The notes under the pieces: model-generated
The model's database searches: none
Seen by the model: the letters and a program-made list of their open reading frames with translations, nothing else
What the model was told of the DNA's origin: nothing
In this document: positions 41,243 through 49,131 of the stretch, in pieces
How positions within the stretch are numbered: the first letter of the stretch is position 1
How the letters are laid out: each line of letters begins with the position of its first letter
Made by a program: the position numbers and the translations under genes
Assembly (NCBI RefSeq): GCF_002592005.1
Contig: NZ_NVQF01000040.1
Location: 1 to 49,131, forward strand
Reading direction: 5' to 3'
Length of the DNA: 49,131 bases
DNA from: Mycolicibacterium palauense
GTDB lineage: Bacteria > Actinomycetota > Actinomycetes > Mycobacteriales > Mycobacteriaceae

Positions 41243-42330
41243 GTGTGCTGTTGTCCTGTCTGGTGTGCCGGATGCCGGGTGCTGCGTGCTGGTTCTGAAT
41301 CAGGTTGAGTGGTGGACTGTTCGCTGTCCAGGCGGGGCCGGACGTGGGTGTCCAGCCACCGGTCGAGCTCGGCGTAGGCCGCGGCGCGCGGCCCCGCCAG
41401 TGACAGGAACACATCGTGTTTGGCGTCGGCGATCGCGGCGACGGTGGTGTGGGTGCCGCCGACGCAGCCCGCCCATCGCGCGATCTGGCTCACGTCGAGG
41501 ACGGCGTCGCCGCGCTGCACCGAGGCCGGATCGACCGCCAGCGCCGACTCGGCGACACTGTGGTCCGAGCGCAGCACCAGGTTGGGCACGCCGACATCGC
41601 ATCCCCGGTGCAGCCGGGCGTGCCCGCGCCGGATCGCGTTGATCCAGCCGAACGTCACCGGGAAGCCACCCAGCGGCTTCCACACCAGGTCGTAGTCGAA
41701 CTCGCCGTCGAAGTCGCGGTGCAGGGTGGTGCCGTAGCCGCCCTCGGTGGGGCGTCGGATCACGTGATGTTTACGCACCCGGGCCAGCGCCCGCAGCGCC
41801 ACCGAGGTGGCCGCATTGCGCAGAATGGCCGGCCCGTGCAGATCGAAGAACGGGCTGTTGAGGACCAGCCCACTGACAGCCGACGACCCCGACGACCCCG
41901 ACGCCCCGCGCCGGCGCATCCGGTCCAGCCACAGCGTGGCGATCAGGCCGCCCGCCGAGTGACCGAACACACACACCGGCGCGTTGCCGGTCTCGGCGGC
42001 GATCACCGCCAGCGCGTTTTCGAGCTCCCGGTCGTAGCGGGCCAGGTCGGTGGTGAAGTGCGGGGTCTGGCCGGGGCGGTGCGACCTTCCGCATTTGTGC
42101 AGGTCCAGGCCGTAGACGGCGAAGCCTCGCCGGGACAGCCAGGAGCTGAACTCGGTGTTGAAGAAGTAGTCGGTGTAACCGTGGATGGCCAGGGCGGCGT
42201 GCCGTGTCGCCGGCTGCTCGGCGTTGCGCACCAGGGTCGCCACCAGGTCGCCCTCGCCGTCGGGATCGGGACCCAGGTCGAAGGTGGTACGCACGTATCC
42301 GCGCAGGACGTCGGCTTCCCATGCCGTCAC
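41224..42330 (-). CDS. Alpha/beta hydrolase, Rv2854-like
   Basis: A 368-residue serine hydrolase of the monoacylglycerol-lipase/lysophospholipase type. HAALAIHGYTDYFFNTEFSS gives the oxyanion loop, FGHSAGGLIATLWLDRM the nucleophile Ser, and DAKHDVFLS the catalytic His. The substrate is unknown. A Gly/Ser patch (ASGSSGSSAVSG) from a 9-bp repeat sits mid-protein, and the last 30 residues are Gln/Ser/Thr-rich. GTG 42330 lies 7 nt after a -10-like TAAGGT (42338-42343, minus), consistent with leaderless expression. The long frame upstream is not family-like. Confidence 0.86.
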   Translation of the reverse strand: MTAWEADVLRGYVRTTFDLGPDPDGEGDLVATLVRNAEQPATRHAALAIHGYTDYFFNTEFSSWLSRRGFAVYGLDLHKCGRSHRPGQTPHFTTDLARYDRELENALAVIAAETGNAPVCVFGHSAGGLIATLWLDRMRRRGASGSSGSSAVSGLVLNSPFFDLHGPAILRNAATSVALRALARVRKHHVIRRPTEGGYGTTLHRDFDGEFDYDLVWKPLGGFPVTFGWINAIRRGHARLHRGCDVGVPNLVLRSDHSVAESALAVDPASVQRGDAVLDVSQIARWAGCVGGTHTTVAAIADAKHDVFLSLAGPRAAAYAELDRWLDTHVRPRLDSEQSTTQPDSEPARSTRHPAHQTGQQHTWSIST

Positions 42331-42337
42331 GCACCAC

Positions 42338-42343
42338 ACCTTA
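42338..42343 (-). promoter_or_regulatory. Probable -10 box of the hydrolase-mtr operon
   Basis: TAAGGT on the minus strand, 7 nt before GTG 42330 and with no ribosome-binding site between. Confidence 0.45.
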
Positions 42344-42568
42344 GCTGGGGAGCGGGCCACCGTCGGGCCGCCTGGGCGGCCGGGCCGCGGCAACAGGAGA
42401 TAACCTGGGCAGCGGTACCACCGCCACGGGCGGGCCGGGGGCCGGGCGGCGGATCGACTGCCGCTGAACATCGCCGGGGGCGCTGGACGTCGGTGATGGC
42501 CCAGAACGTCCCCGAATGTCCCGGACCGTCCCGGTGGCGGACGTGCGAACGTGAAGGGTGAGCGAACG

Positions 42569-44158
42569 GTGTCAGACGCCAACGAAGCCAACGAGACCAA
42601 GACCGATGTCGTCCTCATCGGCGCGGGCATCATGAGCGCCACCCTGGGGGCGTTGCTGCGGCTGATGGAGCCCGACTGGTCGATCACCTTGATCGAGCGG
42701 CTCGACGCCGCCGCGGCCGAGAGCAGCGACCCGTGGAACAACGCCGGCACCGGGCATTCGGCGCTGTGTGAGCTCAACTACACCCCGGAGAATCCGGACG
42801 GCTCGATCGACATCACCAAGGCCGTGCACGTCAACGAGCAGTTCCAGGTCTCGCGGCAGTTCTGGGCGCATGCGGTCGATCGCGGCGTGCTCACCGACGT
42901 GCGCAGCTTCCTCAACCCGGTACCGCACGTCAGCTACGTGCAGGGCGCCGAGCGCGTCGACTACCTGCGTAAGCGGCGCGACGCGCTGGCGGCCAACCCC
43001 CTGTTCGCCACTACCGAGTTCATCAACGACCCCGACGAGTTCGCCCGCCGCCTGCCGTTCATGGCGGCCAAGCGCGACTTCTCGGAGCCGGTGGCACTGA
43101 ACTGGACCACCGACGGCACCGACATCGACTTCGGTTCGCTGTCCAAGCAGCTGATCGGGTTCGGCGTGCGCAGCGGCACCACCGCGATGTTCGGTCACGA
43201 GGTGCGCGATCTGACCAAGCAGTCCGACGGCAGCTGGACGGTCAAGGTGCGCAACCGGCGCACCGGGGTGACCCGCAAGATCAACGCCAAGTTCGTCTTC
43301 GTCGGCGCCGGCGGCGACGCGCTGCCGCTGCTGCAGAAGTCGGGGATCGCCGAGGCCAAGGGGTACGGCGGGTTCCCCGTCGGCGGGCAGTTCCTGCGCA
43401 CCGACAACCCGGCGATCACCGCCGGGCACCGGGCCAAGGTGTACGGCTTCCCGCCGCTGGGCGCCCCGCCGATGTCGGCGCCGCACCTGGACACCCGCAT
43501 CATCACCGGCCGGCCGTGGTTGTTGTTCGGGCCGTTCGCCGGGTGGTCGCCGAAGTTCCTCAAGCACGGCCACGTCACCGACCTGCCGCTGTCGGTCAAG
43601 CCCCACAACCTGGCCTCGATGCTCGGTGTGGGGCTGTCGCAGATCAGCCTCGTCAACTACCTCATCGGTCAGCTGCGGCTGTCCGAGGGCGACCGGGTGG
43701 ACGCCCTGCGCGAGTTCGCCCCCAGCGCGGTGGACGCCGACTGGGAACTCAGCGTGGCCGGTCAGCGCGTCCAGGTGATCAAGCCGGCCAAGGGCAAGGG
43801 CGGCACGCTGGAGTTCGGCACCACGGCGATCTCGGCCGCCGACGGCACCGTCGCCGGGCTGCTCGGCGCCTCACCGGGTGCCTCGACGGCCGTCCCGGCG
43901 ATGCTGGAGGTGATGCGGCGCTGCTTCGGGGACCGCTACGACGGCTCCTGGCAGCCCCGGCTGAAGGAGATGATCCCGTCGCTGGGCGTCGAGCTGTCGC
44001 ACAACCCGGAGCTGTTCAACGAGGTCTGGTCCTGGGGCACCGGGGTGCTGGGCCTGGAATCGGGCACCGATGCCGGCGCCGCGGCCCTGGCGGCCGGCCC
44101 CGACGACTCGGCCTCGCCGGCCGCCACCGGCGACGCCGAACCCGCGGGCGTGGCATGA
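42569..44158 (+). CDS. mqo: Malate:quinone oxidoreductase
   Basis: Membrane-associated FAD enzyme that oxidises malate to oxaloacetate and passes electrons to the quinone pool. The 529-residue product shows [72 protein letters not shown] and [13 protein letters not shown], all typical Mqo blocks. The C-terminal 25 residues are an Ala/Gly-rich tail. GTG 42569 has GAAGGG 10 nt upstream; ATG-like starts 18 nt earlier lack a site. The stop overlaps the GNAT gene by ATGA. Confidence 0.95.
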   Translation: MSDANEANETKTDVVLIGAGIMSATLGALLRLMEPDWSITLIERLDAAAAESSDPWNNAGTGHSALCELNYTPENPDGSIDITKAVHVNEQFQVSRQFWAHAVDRGVLTDVRSFLNPVPHVSYVQGAERVDYLRKRRDALAANPLFATTEFINDPDEFARRLPFMAAKRDFSEPVALNWTTDGTDIDFGSLSKQLIGFGVRSGTTAMFGHEVRDLTKQSDGSWTVKVRNRRTGVTRKINAKFVFVGAGGDALPLLQKSGIAEAKGYGGFPVGGQFLRTDNPAITAGHRAKVYGFPPLGAPPMSAPHLDTRIITGRPWLLFGPFAGWSPKFLKHGHVTDLPLSVKPHNLASMLGVGLSQISLVNYLIGQLRLSEGDRVDALREFAPSAVDADWELSVAGQRVQVIKPAKGKGGTLEFGTTAISAADGTVAGLLGASPGASTAVPAMLEVMRRCFGDRYDGSWQPRLKEMIPSLGVELSHNPELFNEVWSWGTGVLGLESGTDAGAAALAAGPDDSASPAATGDAEPAGVA

Positions 44159-44625
44159 GGGCTGCGCTGCGACGCGTCCGGGCCCAGGACCTCGATGCCG
44201 CCACGCTCTACGAGCTGCTCAAGCTGCGCGTGGAGGTCTTCGTCGTCGAGCAGGCCTGCGCCTATCCCGAACTCGACGGCCGCGATCTGCTGGCCGAGAC
44301 GCGGCATTTCTGGCTGGAATCCCCCGAGGGTGAGGTGATCTGCACCCTGCGGCTGATGGAGGAGCACACCGGCGGGGTCAAGTCGTTCCGGATCGGCCGG
44401 CTGTGCACCAAACAGAGCGCCCGCGGGCAGGGGCACACCACCCAGCTGCTGCAGGCGGCGCTGGCCGAGGTCGGCGACTACCCGTGCCGCATCAACGCCC
44501 AGACCTACCTGGAGGAGATGTACCGCCAGCACGGGTTCGCCCGTGACGGTGCGGAGTTCGTCGACGACGGCATCCCGCACATCCCGATGCTGCGCCCGGG
44601 CACCGGGGCCGGGGACCAGCCGTGA
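44155..44625 (+). CDS. ElaA-type GNAT acetyltransferase
   Basis: A 156-residue GNAT protein corresponding to Rv2851c. [20 protein letters not shown] and [16 protein letters not shown] are ElaA-type N-terminal blocks. [20 protein letters not shown] is the acetyl-CoA loop, and [16 protein letters not shown] the C-terminal part. Substrate unknown. Translationally coupled to mqo before and the chelatase-like gene after (GTGA). Confidence 0.88.
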   Translation: MRAALRRVRAQDLDAATLYELLKLRVEVFVVEQACAYPELDGRDLLAETRHFWLESPEGEVICTLRLMEEHTGGVKSFRIGRLCTKQSARGQGHTTQLLQAALAEVGDYPCRINAQTYLEEMYRQHGFARDGAEFVDDGIPHIPMLRPGTGAGDQP

Positions 44626-46523
44626 GCGCGGTCGCGCCCGGCTACCCGTTCAGCGCGATCGTCGGGCACGACTCGCTGCGTCTGGCGCTGCTGCTGTGCG
44701 CCGTGCGACCCGAGATCGGCGGGGTGCTCATCCGCGGTGAGAAGGGCACCGCCAAATCCACCGCGGTGCGCGGACTGGCCGGGATCCTGCACGGTGTCGA
44801 CGGGATCGATGAGGGCGCCACCCTGGTCGAATTGCCGATCGGGGCCACCGAGGACCGGGTGATCGGGTCGCTGGACCTGCAGAAGGTGCTACGCGACGGC
44901 GACCACGCCTTCTCCCCGGGTCTGCTGGCCCGCGCCCACCGCGGTGTGCTCTACGTCGACGAGGTCAACCTGCTGCACGACCACCTCGTCGACGTGCTGC
45001 TCGACGCCGCCGCCATGGGCCGTGTGCACGTCGAGCGCGACGGGGTCTCGCACACCTACGAGTCCCGCTTCGTGCTCATCGGCACGATGAACCCCGAGGA
45101 GGGGGAGCTGCGGCCCCAGCTGCTGGACCGCTTCGGGCTGACCGTCGACGTGCGCGCCTCCCGTGACGTCGACGTGCGCACCGCGGTGGTGCGCGCCCGG
45201 ATGGACTTCGAGGCCGACCCGTGGGCCTTCGCCGCGCGGTTCGCCGACGCCGAGGCCGAACTGGCCCGCCGCATCGCCGAGGCGCGTGCCCGCGTGCCCG
45301 GCGTCGAGCTGGGCGAGAACCAGGTGCGGCGCATCGCCGCGTTGTGCGCCGCGTTCGACGTGGACGGGATGCGGGCCGACCTGGTGGTGGCGCGCACGGC
45401 GGTCGCGCACGCCGCGTGGCGGGGCGCGACCGGCGTCGAGGACGAGGACATCCGGGTGGCCGCCGAGCTGGCCCTGCCGCACCGGCGGCGGCGCGACCCG
45501 TTCGACGACCCCGGGATCGACCCGGGCGTGCTGGACGAGGCGCTCGCGCGGGCCGACGAGGAATCGGGGTCCGGGCCGGAACCCGATCCGGAGCCGGACC
45601 CGCCCGGCGGCGGCGCCCCGGAACCCGAGGGCGGCCCGGGCGAGGCGAAAGATGCTCCGCCCCAACAGGAGTCCAACGGGGATTCCAGTGGTGATTCGAG
45701 TGGGGCCCAGCCGCCTTCGGCGCGGCCGAGCGGACCGCCCGCGCCGGTGTTCCGGACCCGCGCGTTGCGGGTGCCCGGCGTCGGCGAGGGGGCCCCGGGC
45801 CGGCGTTCGCGGGCACGCAACCGTGCCGGTGCCGTCGTCGGCGTCAGTCCCGGCGCCACGGGAGAGGGCCTGCACCTGTTCGCGACCCTGCTGGACGCGG
45901 CCGGACGCGCCGACGGGCCGGGGGCACTGCGACCCGGTACCGACAGCGTCCGGTGGGCCATGCGGGAGGGGCGCGAGGGGAACCTGGTGATCTTCGTCGT
46001 CGACGCGTCCGGATCGATGGCCGCCCGGGACCGGCTCGCGGCGGTCAGCGGTGCGGCGCTGTCGCTGCTGCGCGACGCCTACCAGCGCCGCGACAAGGTC
46101 GCGGTGATCACGTTCCGGGGGGCCGAGGCGCGGCTGCTGCTTCCGCCGACGTCCTCGGCGCACCTCGCCAGCCGGCGGCTGCACCGCTTCGACACCGGCG
46201 GCAAGACGCCGCTGGCCCACGGGCTGCTGGCCGCACGCGACCTCGTGGTGCGGGAGAAGGCCCGCGACAAATCGCGGCGTCCGCTGGTCGTCGTGCTCAC
46301 CGACGGGCGTGCCACCGGCGGTCCCGACCCGCTGGGCCGGGCCCGGCAGGCCGCCGACCGGTTGGTCGCCGAGGGTGCCGCGGCCGTGGTGGTCGACTGC
46401 GAGACGTCCTACATCCGGCTGGGCCTGGCCACCGATCTGGCCGACCGGCTCGGGGCGCCCGTGCTGCGCCTGGAACAGTTGCGGGCCGAGCATCTCGGCG
46501 ACGCCGTGCGTCGCGCGGCCTAG
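44622..46523 (+). CDS. Magnesium/cobalt chelatase-like fused AAA+ and VWA protein
   Basis: A 633-residue fusion of a ChlI/BchI-like AAA+ domain and a ChlD-like VWA domain, corresponding to Rv2850c. Walker [10 protein letters not shown] (39-47), Walker B region [20 protein letters not shown] and [21 protein letters not shown] Pro/Glu/Gly/Ser-rich linker follows at about 310-380. The VWA domain has the MIDAS motif DASGSM at 461-466 and [10 protein letters not shown]. Standing before cobO and cobB, it may be the AAA/VWA partner of a CobN-type cobalt chelatase; CobN itself is not in the window. Confidence 0.88.
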   Translation: MSAVAPGYPFSAIVGHDSLRLALLLCAVRPEIGGVLIRGEKGTAKSTAVRGLAGILHGVDGIDEGATLVELPIGATEDRVIGSLDLQKVLRDGDHAFSPGLLARAHRGVLYVDEVNLLHDHLVDVLLDAAAMGRVHVERDGVSHTYESRFVLIGTMNPEEGELRPQLLDRFGLTVDVRASRDVDVRTAVVRARMDFEADPWAFAARFADAEAELARRIAEARARVPGVELGENQVRRIAALCAAFDVDGMRADLVVARTAVAHAAWRGATGVEDEDIRVAAELALPHRRRRDPFDDPGIDPGVLDEALARADEESGSGPEPDPEPDPPGGGAPEPEGGPGEAKDAPPQQESNGDSSGDSSGAQPPSARPSGPPAPVFRTRALRVPGVGEGAPGRRSRARNRAGAVVGVSPGATGEGLHLFATLLDAAGRADGPGALRPGTDSVRWAMREGREGNLVIFVVDASGSMAARDRLAAVSGAALSLLRDAYQRRDKVAVITFRGAEARLLLPPTSSAHLASRRLHRFDTGGKTPLAHGLLAARDLVVREKARDKSRRPLVVVLTDGRATGGPDPLGRARQAADRLVAEGAAAVVVDCETSYIRLGLATDLADRLGAPVLRLEQLRAEHLGDAVRRAA

Positions 46524-46586
46524 GGTTCGCGTGGCCCGGAGCGCGGGCCGGCGTGGGGGCGACGGGGACCGGAGAGGAGACAACAC

Positions 46587-47201
46587 ATGCCACAGGGCCG
46601 TCCACTGACGATCCCCGACGACGGGTTGACCACCCGGGCGCGGCGCAACGCCCCGGTGCTGGCGGTGCACACCGGCGCCGGCAAGGGCAAGTCGACCGCC
46701 GCGTTCGGAATGGCGTTGCGCGCCTGGAACTCCGGGCTCTCGGTTGCGGTGTTCCAGTTCGTCAAGAGCGCCAAGTGGAAGGTCGGTGAGGAGGCGGTCT
46801 TCGGCCGGCTGGCCCAGCTGCACGACGAGTACGGCGTGGGGGCCCCCGTCGAATGGCACAAGATGGGGTCGGGCTGGTCATGGTCGCGCAAACAGGGCGA
46901 CGAGGCCGACCATGCGGTGGCCGCCGCCGACGGGTGGACCGAGATCGCGCGGCGTCTTGCCGACGAGCGCCACGACTTCTACGTTCTCGACGAGTTCACC
47001 TACCCCCTGAAGTGGGGGTGGGTGGACACCGGCGAGGTGGTCGCGACGCTGCTGTCCCGGCCGGGCACTCAGCATGTGGTGATCACCGGTCGGGACGCGC
47101 CGGCGGCCCTGGTCGACGCGGCCGACCTGGTCACCGAGATGGCCAAGGTCAAGCACCCCATGGATGCCGGGCGCAAGGGGCAGAAAGGCATCGAGTGGTG
47201 A
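46587..47201 (+). CDS. cobO: Cob(I)alamin adenosyltransferase
   Basis: Transfers the adenosyl group of ATP to the Co(I) corrinoid. The 204-residue product is of the BtuR/CobO type: P-loop GAGKGKST (30-37), then AFGMALRAWNSGLSVAVFQF, VEWHKMGSGWSWSRKQGDEA, YVLDEFTYPLKWGWVD and VVITGRDAPAALVDAADLVT. ATG 46587 has GGAGAGGAG upstream. It overlaps nothing and is followed after 25 bp by cobB. Confidence 0.95.
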   Translation: MPQGRPLTIPDDGLTTRARRNAPVLAVHTGAGKGKSTAAFGMALRAWNSGLSVAVFQFVKSAKWKVGEEAVFGRLAQLHDEYGVGAPVEWHKMGSGWSWSRKQGDEADHAVAAADGWTEIARRLADERHDFYVLDEFTYPLKWGWVDTGEVVATLLSRPGTQHVVITGRDAPAALVDAADLVTEMAKVKHPMDAGRKGQKGIEW

Positions 47202-47226
47202 CCCGCCCGCGCGCCCACCGCCGCCG

Positions 47227-48618
47227 GTGACCGTGCCCGCGGTGGTGATCGCCGCGCCGTCCTCGGGCAGCGGCAAGACCACCGTGGCCACCGGGCTGAT
47301 GGGCGCGCTGCGCCGCGCCGGACAGCGGGTGGCCCCGTTCAAGGTCGGGCCGGACTACATCGACCCCGGCTACCACACGCTGGCGGCGCAGCGCCCCGGC
47401 CGCAACCTCGACCCGGTGCTGGTGGGCGAGGAACTGATCGGTCCGCTCTACCGGCACGGCAGCGCCGGCGCCGACGTCGCGGTGGTGGAGGGGGTGATGG
47501 GCCTGTTCGACGGGCGCATCCCCACCGGTGCACCCGGCGCCGCTGACACTGCCCACCCCGGCCCGGCACCCGGGTCGACCGCGCAGGTGGCCGCGCTGCT
47601 GGGGGCGCCGGTGGTGCTCGTCGTCGACGCCCGCGGGCAGAGCCAGAGCGTGGCCGCCCTGGTGCACGGGTTCGCGACCTTCGACACCGGCACCCGGCTG
47701 GCCGGGGTGATCCTCAACCGCGTCGGGTCCGCGCGCCACGAACAGGTGCTGCGCGCGGCCTGCGAGGCCGCCGGGGTTCCGGTGCTGGGTGCGCTGCCGC
47801 GCGCCGAGGAACTGGCGGTGCCGTCGCGGCACCTGGGCCTGGTCACGGCCGCCGAACACGGGGGCGGGGCCCGCGCCGCCGTCGAGGCGATGACCGGGCT
47901 GATCTCCCGCCACGTCGACACCGCGGCGATCGCGCGGCTGGCCGCCGGCACGGTGACCTGCCCGCCGTGGCGGCCCGGCGGCGACGAGCCGCCCGCTCCG
48001 GGCCGGCCGGTGGTCGCGGTCGCCGCCGGGCGCGCGTTCACCTTCTGCTACACCGAGCACGCCGAGCTGCTGCGCGCGGCCGGCGCCGAGGTGGTCGAGT
48101 TCGATCCGATGCGTGACACCCTGCCCGCCGGGGCGGCGGCCCTGGTGTTGCCCGGTGGGTTCCCCGAGCAGTATCCGGGCGAGCTGTCGGACAACGCCGA
48201 GCTGCGGCGGCAGGTCGCCGATCTGGCCGGCCGCGGCCCGGTCTACGCCGAGTGCGCCGGGCTGACCTACCTGATGGCCGACCTGGACGGCACCCCCATG
48301 TGCGGCGTGCTGTCCGGTTCGGCGCGGTTCACCCCCCGGCTGACGCTGGGCTACCGCGAGGCCGTGGCGGCGGTGGATTCGGTGGTGCACACCGCGGGCC
48401 AGCGCGTCGTCGGTCACGAATTCCATCGCACCACGGTGGATTTCGCGGAGCCGCGCGATCCGGCGTGGATCTTCCGCGACGCCACCGGCGCCGCGGTGCA
48501 CGACGGTGCGGTGCGTGGCGGCGTCCACGCCTCCTATCTGCACACCCACCCGGCGGCGCATCCGGGTGCGGTGCGGCGCTTCGTGGCCCACGCCGCAGCA
48601 ACTAAGCTCGCCGGGTGA
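47227..48618 (+). CDS. cobB: Cobyrinic acid a,c-diamide synthase
   Basis: Amidates the a and c carboxylates of (hydrogeno)cobyrinate using glutamine and ATP. The 463-residue product has the N-terminal P-loop SSGSGKTTVATGLMGAL, VAPFKVGPDYIDPGYH, VVEGVMGLFDGR, and a C-terminal glutaminase-like domain with nucleophile Cys in GPVYAECAGLTYLMADLDG and the HASYLHTH histidine region. GTG 47227 gives VTVPAVVIAAP; GTG 47233 is nearly equal, and neither has a strong Shine-Dalgarno. The stop overlaps the cysG start (GTGA). Confidence 0.93.
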   Translation: MTVPAVVIAAPSSGSGKTTVATGLMGALRRAGQRVAPFKVGPDYIDPGYHTLAAQRPGRNLDPVLVGEELIGPLYRHGSAGADVAVVEGVMGLFDGRIPTGAPGAADTAHPGPAPGSTAQVAALLGAPVVLVVDARGQSQSVAALVHGFATFDTGTRLAGVILNRVGSARHEQVLRAACEAAGVPVLGALPRAEELAVPSRHLGLVTAAEHGGGARAAVEAMTGLISRHVDTAAIARLAAGTVTCPPWRPGGDEPPAPGRPVVAVAAGRAFTFCYTEHAELLRAAGAEVVEFDPMRDTLPAGAAALVLPGGFPEQYPGELSDNAELRRQVADLAGRGPVYAECAGLTYLMADLDGTPMCGVLSGSARFTPRLTLGYREAVAAVDSVVHTAGQRVVGHEFHRTTVDFAEPRDPAWIFRDATGAAVHDGAVRGGVHASYLHTHPAAHPGAVRRFVAHAAATKLAG

Positions 48619-49131
48619 CCGACAACGCCTACCTCGTTGGTGTGCGGCTGACCGGCAAGAAGGTCGTCGTGGTCGGCGGCGGGTCGGTGGCCCAGCGCCG
48701 GCTGCCGCTGCTGATCGCCAACGGTGCCGACGTGCACGTCATCTCGCCGCAATTCACCCCCGCCGTGGAGGCGATGACCGGTGTCACGCTGGTGACCCGG
48801 GCCTACCGCGCCGGTGACCTCGCCGACGCCTGGTATGCGATCGCGGCCACCGACGACCCGGAGGTCAACGCGGCGGTCGTCGCCGAGGCTGACAGCCGGC
48901 GGATCTTCTGCGTGCGCGCCGACATCGCCCGGGAGGGCAGCGCGGTGACGCCCGCGTCCTTCGAGTACGACGGTCTGTCGGTGGGCGTGCTCGCCGGCGG
49001 CGAGCATCGGCGCTCCGCGGCGATCCGCACCTCCATCCGGGAGGCGCTGCAGACGGGCTCGGTGCCGGTGGACCTTCGGGCGGGCGGCCGGGGCGGGGCC
49101 GAGCAGACGGGACGCGAGGGCGGGGCCGAGC
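48615..49131 (+). CDS. cysG: Multifunctional siroheme/precorrin-2 synthase CysG, N-terminal part (partial)
   Basis: The N-terminal 172 residues of a CysG-type protein run off the right edge. The NAD-binding precorrin-2 dehydrogenase/ferrochelatase domain is clear: GKKVVVVGGGSVAQRRLPLL, ADVHVISPQFTPAVEAM, WYAIAATDDPEVNAAVVAEA, FCVRADIAREGSAVTPASFE, LSVGVLAGGEHRRSAAIR. The uroporphyrinogen methyltransferase domain expected next lies outside the window. The last codons (RGGAEQTGREGGAE) form an in-frame repeat that is probably the inter-domain linker. Placement after cobO-cobB matches Rv2847c. GTG 48615 overlaps the cobB stop. Confidence 0.92.
   Translation, partial: MTDNAYLVGVRLTGKKVVVVGGGSVAQRRLPLLIANGADVHVISPQFTPAVEAMTGVTLVTRAYRAGDLADAWYAIAATDDPEVNAAVVAEADSRRIFCVRADIAREGSAVTPASFEYDGLSVGVLAGGEHRRSAAIRTSIREALQTGSVPVDLRAGGRGGAEQTGREGGAE
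49091..49131 (+). repeat. In-frame 27-bp repeat at the window edge, within cysG
   Basis: GGGCGGGGCCGAGC occurs at 49091-49104 and again at 49118-49131, a 27-bp (nine-codon) period. The array may continue beyond the window. Confidence 0.6.

Noticed and set aside
1..49131. CRISPR array, tRNA, rRNA or prophage
   Set aside because: No regularly spaced palindromic repeats, no tRNA-like cloverleaf or CCA-type ends, and no phage structural genes were seen. The tandem repeats present have no spacers.

Overview
The window is high-GC actinobacterial DNA. Its gene order points to a mycobacterium, probably a Mycolicibacterium-type environmental species. The backbone follows the M. tuberculosis segment from pyrH (Rv2883c) to cysG (Rv2847c): pyrH, frr, cdsA, rlmN, a DUF2631 protein, an MPT70/83-like fasciclin lipoprotein, dxr, rip1, ispG, a DUF4081-GNAT protein, a PBP lipoprotein, mapB, glnA4, an amidotransferase-type hydrolase, aldC, an SDR, mtr, a hydrolase, mqo, a GNAT, a fused Mg-chelatase-like protein, cobO, cobB and cysG. 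The species is not claimed. The Rv comparisons are from memory, not from a search.

Layout. 1-254 is the end of an IS5-type insertion sequence (transposase on the minus strand), followed by about 550 bp without a clear gene. 811-3070 is pyrH-frr-cdsA. 2981-4947 is an EamA exporter divergent from a LysR regulator, inserted before rlmN. 6021-6194 is a tandem repeat that starts inside rlmN. 6193-10184 holds a DUF2631 protein, a photolyase, an APC permease and a PuuE-type allantoinase. 10343-11035 is the fasciclin lipoprotein. 11348-17892 is dxr-rip1-ispG-GNAT and the PBP. 17959-22089 is a DUF1707 protein, a DUF1214/sulfotransferase pair under a divergent TetR gene with a perfect palindromic operator, and a thioesterase. 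22153-25820 is mapB-cobQ-lipoprotein and a hydrolase-fold protein.

The accessory core is 25849-39792. On the minus strand asnO-ngg encode synthesis of the osmolyte N-acetylglutaminylglutamine amide. Behind them lies an ethanolamine permease, divergent from a translationally coupled operon of a GlnA4-type gamma-glutamyl-amine synthetase, a gamma-glutamyl hydrolase, an aldehyde dehydrogenase, an SDR and a FadR-type regulator. Together these suggest a gamma-glutamylation route for ethanolamine that needs no ammonia-lyase. Next is an ArsR regulator followed by cbiM-cbiN-cbiQ-cbiO, an ECF cobalt importer at the place where M. tuberculosis has nicT.

39827-49131 is mtr and a hydrolase (minus), then mqo, GNAT, chelatase-like, cobO, cobB and the start of cysG. 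Cobalamin is a recurring theme: cobalt import, cobQ, cobO, cobB, cysG and a chelatase-like AAA/VWA protein all occur here. The window is also rich in short tandem repeats placed at or just after stop codons, and many genes have a TANNNT-like -10 box 6-8 nt before the start codon, as in leaderless mycobacterial transcripts. I saw no tRNA, rRNA, CRISPR array or cobalamin riboswitch.
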